DNA from: VXRJ01 sp965246995
Lineage (GTDB): Bacteria; Acidobacteriota; Vicinamibacteria; Vicinamibacterales; UBA8438
Length of the DNA stretch: 64,000 bases
Assembly (NCBI GenBank): GCA_965246995.1
Contig: OZ252008.1
Coordinates: 1,736,001-1,800,000 of the forward strand
Direction of reading: 5' to 3'
This document shows, in pieces, positions 41,720-51,118 of the stretch. A program made the position numbers and the translations under genes. How positions within the stretch are numbered: position 1 is the stretch's first letter; every line of letters begins with the position of its first letter. A model generated the notes under the pieces. That model was not told the DNA's origin, ran no database searches, and saw only the letters and a program-made list of their open reading frames with translations.

Positions 41720-43720
41720 ATGTCGACACGGATTGGTCGGGTTGTCCGGAGGATCGTGGTCATTGTCGCCATCTTGCTCGCCACGGGGATATCCGCTCCG
41801 GGGCAACAGGGCGCTCAGGACGGTGAGTGGCGGTCCTACGGCGGAGATGTAGCCAGCACCAAGTACTCGCCCCTCGATCAGATCGATCGCGACAACGTGG
41901 GCGACCTTGAGATTGCGTGGCGGTGGCGGACGGATAACCTCGGTCCCCGTACCGATTTCAACTACCAGGCGACGCCACTGATGGTCGGCGGCGTGCTCTA
42001 CACCACCGCCGGCTGGCGGCGCAACGCCGTGGCCATCGACGGGGCCACCGGCGAAACGCTCTGGATGTACCGCCTTGACGAAGGCGAGCGCGGCGACGTC
42101 GCACCCGTGCGGGCCAGCTCCGGCCGGGGCTTGGCGTACTGGACGGACGGACAGAGCGACGAGCGGATTATCCATGTCACCAAGGGGTATCACCTGGTGG
42201 CACTGGACGCCTCAACGGGGCGACCGATTCCCGCCTTCGGCGAGCAGGGTGTCGTCGATCTCTACGACGGGCTCTTCGAAGGGCTCGACCGCCCGCCCCT
42301 GGAGGATGGTCAGATCGGCCTGAACTCGCCCGCCCTCGTGGTCGGCGACGTGATCGTGGTCGGGGCGGCGCTCCTCGCCACCGCGCCGGCGCCCGAGTTC
42401 CCGGCCGGATTTGTCCGCGGTTTCGACGTGCGCACCGGCGAGCAGTTGTGGATCTTCCACACCATCCCCCAACCGGGCGAGTTCGGCAACGACACCTGGG
42501 AGAACGACTCGTGGCGCTACACCGGAAACACCGGGGTGTGGGCTCCGATGTCGGCCGATCACGAGCTCGGCTATGTGTACCTTCCGGTCGAGACCCCCAC
42601 GAACGACCTCTACGGCGGCCATCGGCCCGGCGACAACCTGTTCGCCGAGAGCCTGGTGTGTCTGGATGCCAGAACCGGCGAGCGAGTCTGGCACTTCCAG
42701 TTCGTCCATCACGGCATCTGGGACTACGACATTCCGACCCCGCCGACGCTGGTCGACATCACGGTGGACGGCCGGGAGATCAAGGCGGTGGCGCAGATAA
42801 CCAAGCAGGCGTTTACCTATGTGTTCGACCGGGTCACGGGCGAGCCGGTCTGGCCGATTGAAGAACGCCCGGTGCCTGCCTCAACCGTGCCCGGCGAGCA
42901 GGCCGCGCCGACCCAGCCGTTTCCCACGCGCCCCGTCCCGTTCGACCGCCAGGGGGTGTCCGAGGACGACCTGCTTGACTTCACGCCGGAGTTGAACGCC
43001 GAGGCGCGACGAATCGCGTCGGAGTATCAGCTCGGTCCGCTCTTCACCCCGCCGATTCTTGGGGGGTCGGACGGTCGGCGTGGACTGCTGATGTTGCCGC
43101 AAATGACCGGGGGCGCGAACTGGCAGGGCGGGGCAGTGGATCCCGAGACGGGCATCCTCTACGTCGCCTCGGCCACCCATCCGACCATCGCGGCGCTCAC
43201 GAACAACCCGGACCGCTCGACCATGGATTACGTTCCCGGATTCGGCGGGAGGCGGGCACGCGGAGCCGCCGCGCGAGAAGGTTGCGGTGAGTTCGGACCA
43301 CTTGGGCTGCCCCTCATCAAGCCACCCTGGGGACGCATCACGGCCATCGATCTGAACACCGGCGACCATGTCTGGATGATCGCGAACGGCGACACGCCGG
43401 ACTGTGTCAAGAACCACCCGGCACTGAGTGGCCTCGACATCCCGCGGACGGGCAAGCCGGAACGGAGCGGCATTCTCGTCACGAAGACGTTGGTCTTCGC
43501 CGGTGAAGGCGGAGGGCTCTTCGCGACGCCCACCTGGGCCGGCGGACCGATGTTCTACGCCTACGACAAGCAGACGGGCGAGACGATCTGGGAATTCGAG
43601 CTGCCCAAGCGCCAGAGCGGCATTCCGATGACCTACATGGTCGAGGGCAAGCAGTACATAGCCATGGCGATCAGCGCTCGCGGCGAACCGGCGGAGCTGG
43701 TGGCCCTGTCACTTCCGTAG
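41720..43720 (+). CDS. PQQ-dependent dehydrogenase (membrane quinoprotein type)
   Basis: A 666-residue protein from ATG 41720 with AGGAG nearby. The N-terminal segment RRIVVIVAILLATGISA is a signal or anchor. The eight-bladed propeller of quinoprotein dehydrogenases is visible as repeated W motifs: WRSYGGDVASTKYSPLDQI, ATGETLWMYRL, RTGEQLWIFH, NTGDHVWMIANGD and GETIWEFELP. These enzymes oxidise sugars or alcohols in the periplasm, passing electrons to quinone or cytochrome. No haem domain is present, so electrons would go to a separate acceptor. Substrate not determinable. It is divergent from the S9 peptidase gene. Confidence 0.88.
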   Translation: MSTRIGRVVRRIVVIVAILLATGISAPGQQGAQDGEWRSYGGDVASTKYSPLDQIDRDNVGDLEIAWRWRTDNLGPRTDFNYQATPLMVGGVLYTTAGWRRNAVAIDGATGETLWMYRLDEGERGDVAPVRASSGRGLAYWTDGQSDERIIHVTKGYHLVALDASTGRPIPAFGEQGVVDLYDGLFEGLDRPPLEDGQIGLNSPALVVGDVIVVGAALLATAPAPEFPAGFVRGFDVRTGEQLWIFHTIPQPGEFGNDTWENDSWRYTGNTGVWAPMSADHELGYVYLPVETPTNDLYGGHRPGDNLFAESLVCLDARTGERVWHFQFVHHGIWDYDIPTPPTLVDITVDGREIKAVAQITKQAFTYVFDRVTGEPVWPIEERPVPASTVPGEQAAPTQPFPTRPVPFDRQGVSEDDLLDFTPELNAEARRIASEYQLGPLFTPPILGGSDGRRGLLMLPQMTGGANWQGGAVDPETGILYVASATHPTIAALTNNPDRSTMDYVPGFGGRRARGAAAREGCGEFGPLGLPLIKPPWGRITAIDLNTGDHVWMIANGDTPDCVKNHPALSGLDIPRTGKPERSGILVTKTLVFAGEGGGLFATPTWAGGPMFYAYDKQTGETIWEFELPKRQSGIPMTYMVEGKQYIAMAISARGEPAELVALSLP

Positions 43721-43730
43721 AGACATCCGT

Positions 43731-43800
43731 CCCTCGCTCGAGCGCTGGCACGAGACGCAGTGCCCGTCGAGGATCGGAGCGATCGCGGCATCACGGAAGG
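43731..43800 (-). pseudogene. Possible c-type cytochrome remnant
   Basis: Minus-strand sequence reads AAIAPILDGHCVSCQRSSEG, like the N-terminal segment of small c-type cytochrome domains (AAVAPILxxHCxxCHG), but the haem histidine is glutamine (CVSCQ) and only about 20 residues remain. It sits in the gap between the PQQ dehydrogenase and MFS genes. It may be chance similarity. Confidence 0.25.
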
Positions 43801-43805
43801 CTGCC

Positions 43806-45080
43806 ATGTACCAGGTCGAAGCCGCCGCGGCGCTCCGAAGGATGCTGCTCGCGCTACGCGGCCGGCGGTTCTCGCCCCTCGTCAGCCGCAACGTCGTGGC
43901 GCTCGGGCTCACCAGCCTCCTGACGGACGTCTCGTCGGAGATGGTCACGACCGTGCTACCTGTCTACCTGGTGCTGTACCTCGGTCTGACCCCGCTGCAG
44001 TTCGGTTTCATCGACGGCGTGTACCACGGTTTCACCGCCCTGCTGCGACTGGCCGGGGGCTTTGCGTCGGATCGGACGCGGCGCGACAAGGAGGTGGCGG
44101 CCGTCGGCTACGGCGCCTCGGCGCTGTGCAAGCTGGGGCTGCTGGGAGCCGGTGGCGCGTGGCCGGTGATTGCGACGGTTGTGGCGGTCGACCGCGCGGC
44201 GAAGGGACTGCGGACGGCGCCGCGCGACGCGCTGATCTCGTTGAGCAGCGGGCGTGCCGGGCTCGCGACCAGCTTCGGGGTTCACCGTGCGCTCGACAGC
44301 GCCGGCGCGATGCTGGGCCCGCTCGTCGCGCTGGCCATCCTGTCGGCCGCGCCGGATGCCTACGATCTCGTCTTCGTCGCGAGCTTTGCGATCGCCGTCG
44401 TCGGCCTCGGGGTTCTGTGACTGTTCGTCAAGGGCGCCCGCAGTCTGGCCATTGACCGGGCGAGGCGGCTACGAGCCGGCCAGGCGCTCCGTTCCCTGCT
44501 CGCGACGCCCGGGTTCCTCCGGCTGACGTGTGCCGGGGCGCTGCTCAGTCTGGCCACCGTCAGCGACGGCTTCCTCTATCTGGTCCTGCAGCAGCGCACC
44601 GCCCTCAACCCCGGGCTGTTCCCGCTGCTCTACGTGGGGACGGCAGGCAGCTTTCTGCTGCTCGCCCTGCCGGCCGGCCTGCTGGCGGACCGGTTCGGCC
44701 GCCGGGCCACGTTTCTCGCGGGACACGGTGTGTTGGTGCTGGCGTACCTGGCCGCCCAGCCGGCCGACGCTTCGGTCACCAATCTTGCGGTATGCATTCT
44801 GCTGTTGGGTGGCTATTATGCGTTGACGGAAGGCGTGCTGATGGCGCTGGCCAGCGCGATGGTGCCCGCGGACGTTCGCGGCACCGGCCTCGCGTTGCTG
44901 ACGACCATGACCAGCCTCGGGCGGCTCGTGGCGTCGGTCGGCTTCGGCGCGGCGTGGGCCGGATATGGTCCGACGCAGGCGCTGGAGTGGTTCGTCATGG
45001 CGCTCGTCGCCGGCAGTTGCGTGGCGGCGGTGGCGCTGAGAGGGAGCCCCGACGATGGCGGGCGAGACGCGGGAACGTGA
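43806..45080 (+). pseudogene. MFS transporter gene with an in-frame TGA
   Basis: A 424-codon frame of a major facilitator permease is interrupted once, by TGA at 44418-44420, after residue 204 (FAIAVVGLGVL). The frame continues in phase on the other side (LFVKGARSLAIDRARR...), with further helices to GSPDDGGRDAGT. The N-terminal half has the MFS pattern TSLLTDVSSEMVTTVLPVYL, VYHGFTALLRLAGGFASDRTRRDKEVAAVGYG, and RTAPRDALISLSS. A TGG-to-TGA change (Trp) would explain it. The half proteins would not be expected to work; sequencing error cannot be excluded. Confidence 0.85.
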
Positions 45081-46374
45081 GCGTCCGCGGGATGAACGCC
45101 GCGCGGAGCCCGATGCCGCGCGACGCGGCTCCTGGCCCTCGAACGTCGTTCGATTCCTCCTGCTGTGCGCGCTCTGCGCCCTGCTGACCGTCGCCTACGC
45201 CTGGTTCACGGTGTCGCGGCCGGGGCACCGCTTCGGAGAGGATGTCCTGCCCGCGGTCGCCGGGCCGCTCAGTGCGGCCTCTGTCCCAACCGCACCGGAC
45301 CCACGCAAGGAGGCGGCGCCGGAGTCGACGCCCGCCGCCGCCGATGTTTCCGCGGACGCGTCGGCGGAGACGAATCCCGCGCCGGAACCGGAGAGCCCCG
45401 TCGAGCCCGCGCGTGCGGACGAGGCATCCGCGGCCTTCGACGAACGCGGGACGGCAGCCGCACGGCCCCCTGCCCGGCAGTTCCTCGTCCGCCACACCGG
45501 GCTCGACCGGAGCCACGGCTTTCTGGCCGTCGAAACCGACGTGCAGGGCACGCGCTCGCGCGAAGCCACGCCGCTCACGTGTCATCGCCTCCACTTCGCG
45601 GCGGGATACGGATCGTGCCTCGTCGTCGAACGCCAGTTCTTCACCACCTACACCGCCGTGCTGTTCGATGCCGCATTCCGGCCGCGGCACAGCATCCCGC
45701 TGAACGGCATTCCGAGCCGCACGCGCGTTTCGCCGGACGGGCGCCACGCGGCGATCACCGTCTTCGTCTCGGGTCACTCCTATGCGGACAGCCTGTTCTC
45801 GACCGAGACCACCATCGTTGACACCGCGACGGGCGAGCTGCTCGTGGCGAACCTCGAAGAGCTTCCGGTCGTCCGCGACGGGCAGGCGTTCCACTCGCTC
45901 GACTTCAACTTCTGGGGCGTGACGTTCACGGCGGACGGCGACGGCTTCTTCGCCACGCTCGGCACCGGCGGCACGGTCTTCCTGGTGGAGGGCAGTCTTG
46001 CGGCGCGCGCGCTGCGGGTCGTCGCCGAGGGGGTCGAGTGCCCGGCGCTGTCGCCCGACGGGACGCAAGTTGCGTTCAAGAAACGAATACCGGGGACCGC
46101 GCAGATGCGCTGGCGACCGCATGTGCTTGACCTTGAGACGCTGGAGGAAACCGCGCTGGCCGAGACGCGCAGCGTGGACGACCAGATCGAGTGGCTCGAC
46201 GACGGGAACATTCTGTACGCCCTGCCGGAAGAACCGGGATCGCCGATCGCGCACGTGTGGGTTCTGCCCGCCGACGGCGGCGGCCAGCCGGAGATCTTCC
46301 TCGAGGAGGCGTCTTCACCGACCGTGCTGCGCAGCGTCGCGCCGGTCGACACCGCGACTACGACGGAGGGATGA
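45055..46374 (+). CDS. Membrane-anchored TolB/PD40-like propeller protein
   Basis: A 439-residue protein starting inside the end of the MFS gene (26-base overlap). After a charged N-terminus, residues 30-50 (VVRFLLLCALCALLTVAYAWF) form one membrane helix, followed by a Pro/Ala/Glu-rich linker to about residue 145, then a WD40/TolB-like propeller (VSPDGRHAAITVFVSG, FTADGDGFFATLG, LSPDGTQVAFKKRIPG, WLDDGNILYALPE). The propeller would lie outside the cytoplasm. No catalytic motif; probably a binding or scaffold protein. Genes on either side are broken, but this one is open. Confidence 0.7.
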   Translation: MAGETRERERPRDERRAEPDAARRGSWPSNVVRFLLLCALCALLTVAYAWFTVSRPGHRFGEDVLPAVAGPLSAASVPTAPDPRKEAAPESTPAAADVSADASAETNPAPEPESPVEPARADEASAAFDERGTAAARPPARQFLVRHTGLDRSHGFLAVETDVQGTRSREATPLTCHRLHFAAGYGSCLVVERQFFTTYTAVLFDAAFRPRHSIPLNGIPSRTRVSPDGRHAAITVFVSGHSYADSLFSTETTIVDTATGELLVANLEELPVVRDGQAFHSLDFNFWGVTFTADGDGFFATLGTGGTVFLVEGSLAARALRVVAEGVECPALSPDGTQVAFKKRIPGTAQMRWRPHVLDLETLEETALAETRSVDDQIEWLDDGNILYALPEEPGSPIAHVWVLPADGGGQPEIFLEEASSPTVLRSVAPVDTATTTEG

Positions 46375-46387
46375 GAGGAGGCACTCC

Positions 46388-48750
46388 ATGGACGCCACTC
46401 GGATGCGTGCGTGCGTTATTTCCACTACGGTGCTGGCCATTGCCGTTCTGGCCGTTGCCCCGACGGCCCAGACCGAGCGGCAGCGCTCCACGGAGGTGCC
46501 GGAGATGCTGCGGGAGCGCGGCGTCGTCGGCTACGCGGATCGCCTGAGCGTCCAGCCGGGCGAGACCATCCGGTTCATGGTAAGCAGCGAGGAGCCGCGT
46601 TATCAGGCCGACATCGTTCGGTTGATTCACGGCGACGCCAACCCGGCCGGACCGGTATCAAGGAAACGGTGATCGACACGCCGGTGAGCGGCGAGTACGA
46701 CGGCCAGCGGCAGGAACTGCCATTCGGCTCCTACGTTCTCGTGCCGGACGACCCCGCGCTCCGGCTCGGCGGGAGCTTCACCGTCACCGCGTGGATCGCG
46801 CCGACGACGCCCGGCGTGTCGTTCGGGGAGCGCTCCGCACAGGGGATCGTTACCAAGTGGTCCGACGATGCCGGGGGCGGCTACGGTGTCTTCATCGACG
46901 AAGAGGGCCGGCTCTCGCTCCGCCTCGGCGGCGAAGGCGGGGCCGCCGAGACGCTAAGCGCAGAGACGCCGCTGCGTGTGTGGCGCTCGGCGATTCCCGG
47001 CGCGGTCCGGCCCCGGCCGCACGGCGTGCCCACCGTCTGGTACTTCGTGGCGGTGAGCTACGACGCGGACAGCGGCCGGGTCGTCTTCGTGCAGCGTCCC
47101 CAGACTCCGTTTCCCGGCGACCCGACACGGAGCACGGTGGAGCGGACCGCCGCGGTGCGCGGGCTTGCACCCAACGAGCACCCGCTGCTGATGGCGGCGC
47201 ACTGGAGCGGAAGCGGCGTGGCGCGCGAGGCGGCCGGACACTACAACGGCAAGATCGACAACCCGCGCATTTATGGTCGCGCTCTCAGCCCGGCCGACAT
47301 CGACGCCATCGAGGAGGCCGGCGGGCCGGGCGATGCGCTGGCCGACTGGGACTTCGCGGCCGACATCGAGTCGGAGGCGGTGAGCGACCGCTCGTCGCGG
47401 GGGCTGCACGGGCGGGCGGTCAACGCCCCCACGCGCGCGGTGACGGGGCATACGTGGAACGCGACGGAGATGGACTACAAGCGGGCGCGCGATCAGTACG
47501 GCGCCATCTACTTCCACGACGACGACCTCGTGGACGCGGACTGGGACGTCGGCTTCGAGCTGCAGGTCCCGGACGATCTGGCGAGCGGCATCTACGCCGC
47601 CCGGCTGCGGACCTCGACCCACGAGGACTACGTGCCGTTCTACGTCCGGCCCCGGCGCGGCACCACCAGCGCGGATATCGCGTTCCTTGTGCCGACGTTC
47701 AGCTACCTGGCCTATGGCCGCATGGGTGCGGAGGGATCGGGCCAACTGAGCCTCTATTCCGCCCACAGCGACGGCAGCGGCGTCACCTACTCGTCGGCGC
47801 TCCGGCCGATCACCAATATGCGGCCCAAGATCACCACCCGCAACCCGTGGCAGTTCATGGCGGACACGCACCTGGTCGACTGGTTCGACGCCAAGGGCTT
47901 CGACGTCGACATCATTACCGACCACGACCTTCACCTGGAGGGTCCGGACCTGATCGAGCCGTACAACGTCATCCTGACCGGGACGCATCCCGAGTACACG
48001 TCGGTGCAAATGCTAGACGCCCTTGACGCCTACCTGATCGGGGGCGGCCGGCTGATGTACATGGGCGGCAACGGGTTCTATTGGATCACTACCCTCGATC
48101 CGACCGAGCGGTACGTCGAGGTCCGGCGCGCCCACGGCACCGAGGCCTGGCAGGGGGCGGCGGGCGAGCACTACCACGCCACGACCGGGGAGTTCGGGGG
48201 CCTCTGGCGATTCCGTGGCCGGGCGCCGCAGAAGCTGGTGGGCGTCGGGTTCTCGGCGCAGGGGTTCGACCGTAACTCGCCGTTCCGGCGGATGCCGGGC
48301 AGCCTGGATCCGCGCGCGCGGTTCGTCTTCGAGGGTCTCGATGAGAACGCCCTGATCGGCGAGCACCCGTCGCTGGTCCTGGAGGTGGGCGCCGCCGGCT
48401 CTGAGCTCGACCGGGTGGACTACGCGCTGGGGTCGCCCGCCCACACGCTGGTTCTTGCGACGTCGTTCGGGCACTCGGACGCGTACCAGCACGTCGTCGA
48501 GGAACTCAACACGTCGGACTCGCGGCAGGGAGGCACCGAGAACGTCCTGGTGAAGGCCGACATGGCGTATCTGGAATACCCGAACGGCGGCGCCGTGTTC
48601 TCCACCAGCTCCATCGCGTGGAGCGGCAGCCTGTCTTACAACGACTACGACAACGACGTGTCGCGGATCACGGAGAACGTCGTGCGGCGCTTCGCTGCCG
48701 ACGAACCGATCCCGTGGCCGAGCGGCACGGATCCTGGAGGAGCTCAGTGA
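46388..48750 (+). pseudogene. N,N-dimethylformamidase beta-like exported protein gene, frameshifted
   Basis: ATG 46388 has AGGAGG upstream and a signal peptide (MDATRMRACVISTTVLAIAV). The first frame stops at 46672; the body continues in another frame from about 46656 (IKETVIDTPVSGEYDG). Loss of one G near 46654 explains it: GGA-CCG-G(G)T-ATC. Repaired, the protein has about 787 residues, with a LamG-like segment (LGGSFTVTAWIAP, about 120-290) and a large C-terminal domain resembling the beta subunit of N,N-dimethylformamidase (RRGTTSADIAFLVPTFSYLAYG, FDVDIITDHDLH, GGRLMYMGGNGFYW). Substrate unknown. It overlaps the amidase gene. Confidence 0.8.
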
Positions 48751-51077
48751 CAACTCGCAAGCGGGCACGCCGCGTGTCGACCGGAGCACTGACAGTTGGG
48801 GCCCTGTTCCTGCTGTTGCCGGGCATCGTCGTTGCGCAGTCCACAACGGGCCAGCCGGACGGGTTCCGCCTGGAGGAATCGACCATCGAGGGGATTCAAC
48901 TGGCGATTCAGGAGGGCGAGATCAGTTGTCAGGGGCTGGTCCAGGCCTACGTCGACCGGGCCAGAGCCTACAACGGCGCGTGCACGCAACTGGTCACCGT
49001 CGACGGTGGGCCGGTCGAGCCGGCGAGCGGCCCGGTCCGCGCCGGTTCGCCGGTCCGTTTTCCGACGTCCACGGTTGCGGTCTCGAGCGTCCTTCCCGAC
49101 TTCGACCGGTATGCCGGCATCCCGCTGGACCTCGGGAGAATGGAGCCGACAATCTCCGACCCGGCTGTGCAGGCGCAGTTCGGCATGGTGGCCGGCGTCC
49201 CGAACGCGGGTCAAATCAACGCCCTCAGCACGCTCAATCTGCGGGGCGAGCGCTCGGTTACCTGCAAGGCGGGCTGTGACGCGCATCCGTCGACGGGGAC
49301 GCTTCCGGCCAACTGTCCCGTAATCTGCGAGTCGTTCCGGCAGCAGCCCGACGCCCTGGAGCGGGCGGCGGAGCTGGACGCGCAGTACGGCGACGATCCC
49401 GATCTGGCCGAGTTGCCGATGTACTGCGTTCCCCTGGCCTTCAAGGATGTCTACGACACGAAGGACATGCGAACCACGACAGGGGCGGACATCGACTTCG
49501 CGATGGATGCGCCCCCCGCCGACTCGACCATCGTCATGCGATTGCGGGCGAAGGGGGCCGTCATCTTCGCCAAGGCCAACGCGACCGAGTTCAATGGAGG
49601 CATCGGAGATCCGGGCGGGCCGGCCACCTCGACGGCCCGGTATCTGGGATACGAGGAGCGGAGCACGTGGGGTGGTCAGGCTTGCAATCCCTATGACACC
49701 GAGCGGTCGCCGAGAGGTTCGAGCTCCGGCTCGGGCGCCGCGGTTTCGACAAATCTCGTCACCTGCGCCTTCTGCGAACAGACGGGGGGATCCTGCAAGG
49801 GTCCAGCGTCCCGCAACGGTGTGGTCAGCCTCCTGACGACCAAGGGGCTGATCCCGTATGGAGGAGGCATCGGGTCGAATCCGCTGGTCGACCGCGCGGG
49901 CCTCAACTGCCGCACCGTCAAGGATGCGGCCCTCGTTCTGGATGCCCTGGCGGATCCGGAGCTTGGCTACTTCGATCCCCGGGATATCTACACGGCGCTC
50001 CCGGATGCCCTGATCTCCACGGAGCCCTACGCCAGCTTCGTTGTCGGGGAGGCGCCCGGCGATGGGGGTGAGCCGTCGCTGGCCGGCATGCGTATCGGGA
50101 TCGTTCGCGAGTACATGGTCAAGCACACGCCGAACGATGCGGCGATCAGCGATCAGATCGACATCGAGATCAAGACCATCCTCCGGGACCGGCTTGGGGC
50201 GAGCCTGGTCGAGTCGGTCGATCCGCTCTATCCCGACGATCCAGCCGTGCCCAACATGGCGTACACGTTCCAGGATGCGCTGGCGGAGATCCTGCCGATT
50301 CACATCCCGGAGTACTTCTTCAAGACCACCGATGCCGACGCCCTGGAATTCGCGGTGCCGGGCCACGACGTGACGACGAAGCGGTATCTCGTCGAGCTGG
50401 CGGAGGGCAACGCGCCACTCTCGCCCAACCTGAATCTGCGCCGCGTGACCGACTCGGCTCCGTCGCGGAGCTTCGCCTTCCACATCGATCAGTACCTGGC
50501 CCGGCGAGGCGATGCACAGATTGCCGACCTGGCGAGTCTGCACGCCAACACGAAGTACTTCGCCGCCGAGGCGCAGGCGGGTTCGGCGAACTGGGCCGCG
50601 CTCGACGACATCCGATCGGATGGCAATACCGAGCGGATGCAGATGCGGGCGGTGATGCGGCTCGTGCTGGCCAAAGTAATGAAGGAGAACCGGCTCGACG
50701 TGCTGGTGAATCCGGAGAACACGCTGCCCCACCGGAAGGTGGGCGGACCCAGCGAGCCGACCGTCAATGGCCGAGTCGCGTCAGGCGTGACCCAGACCAT
50801 CACCGCGCTCCTCGGAGCCCCTGAGATCGTCGTGCCCGCCGGGTTCAACCGGATCGTCTATGAGCCCCGGTTCGTTCTGAATGAAGCCGGTGATCGGTAC
50901 AACGCCGTCACCGGCAACGAACGGACGCTGCTGGATACGCCGCTGCCGATCAGCCTGATGTTCTGGGCCGGCCCGGGCGCCGAAGCCACCGTGCTGAAGG
51001 CGGCGTCCGCCTACGAAGCGGCGACCCGGCACCGGGTGCCGCCGCCCGACTTCGGCCCGCTTCCGGACGAGCCGTAG
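48747..51077 (+). CDS. Exported amidase-signature hydrolase
   Basis: A 776-residue protein starting at GTG 48747, which overlaps the previous stop and has GGAGG upstream. A signal peptide (LTVGALFLLLPGIVVAQ) precedes the amidase-signature fold with the Ser-cisSer-Lys triad: K233 in PLAFKD, S325 in RGSSSGSGAA, and S349 in TGGSCKGPAS, with the expected spacing of 24 residues between the serines. It is longer than typical amidases (about 450-600) because of inserts. It hydrolyses amides in the periplasm or outside; substrate unknown. Its neighbour is a dimethylformamidase-like gene, which may indicate amide catabolism. Confidence 0.85.
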   Translation: MTTRKRARRVSTGALTVGALFLLLPGIVVAQSTTGQPDGFRLEESTIEGIQLAIQEGEISCQGLVQAYVDRARAYNGACTQLVTVDGGPVEPASGPVRAGSPVRFPTSTVAVSSVLPDFDRYAGIPLDLGRMEPTISDPAVQAQFGMVAGVPNAGQINALSTLNLRGERSVTCKAGCDAHPSTGTLPANCPVICESFRQQPDALERAAELDAQYGDDPDLAELPMYCVPLAFKDVYDTKDMRTTTGADIDFAMDAPPADSTIVMRLRAKGAVIFAKANATEFNGGIGDPGGPATSTARYLGYEERSTWGGQACNPYDTERSPRGSSSGSGAAVSTNLVTCAFCEQTGGSCKGPASRNGVVSLLTTKGLIPYGGGIGSNPLVDRAGLNCRTVKDAALVLDALADPELGYFDPRDIYTALPDALISTEPYASFVVGEAPGDGGEPSLAGMRIGIVREYMVKHTPNDAAISDQIDIEIKTILRDRLGASLVESVDPLYPDDPAVPNMAYTFQDALAEILPIHIPEYFFKTTDADALEFAVPGHDVTTKRYLVELAEGNAPLSPNLNLRRVTDSAPSRSFAFHIDQYLARRGDAQIADLASLHANTKYFAAEAQAGSANWAALDDIRSDGNTERMQMRAVMRLVLAKVMKENRLDVLVNPENTLPHRKVGGPSEPTVNGRVASGVTQTITALLGAPEIVVPAGFNRIVYEPRFVLNEAGDRYNAVTGNERTLLDTPLPISLMFWAGPGAEATVLKAASAYEAATRHRVPPPDFGPLPDEP

Positions 51078-51118
51078 TCTCTCTGCTAGACCCCCAGGCG
51101 GGTAGTCTTGACGGGACC

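Noticed and set aside
48744..50732. A 662-codon open frame on the - strand
   Set aside because: Antisense shadow of the amidase gene; no domain recognised.
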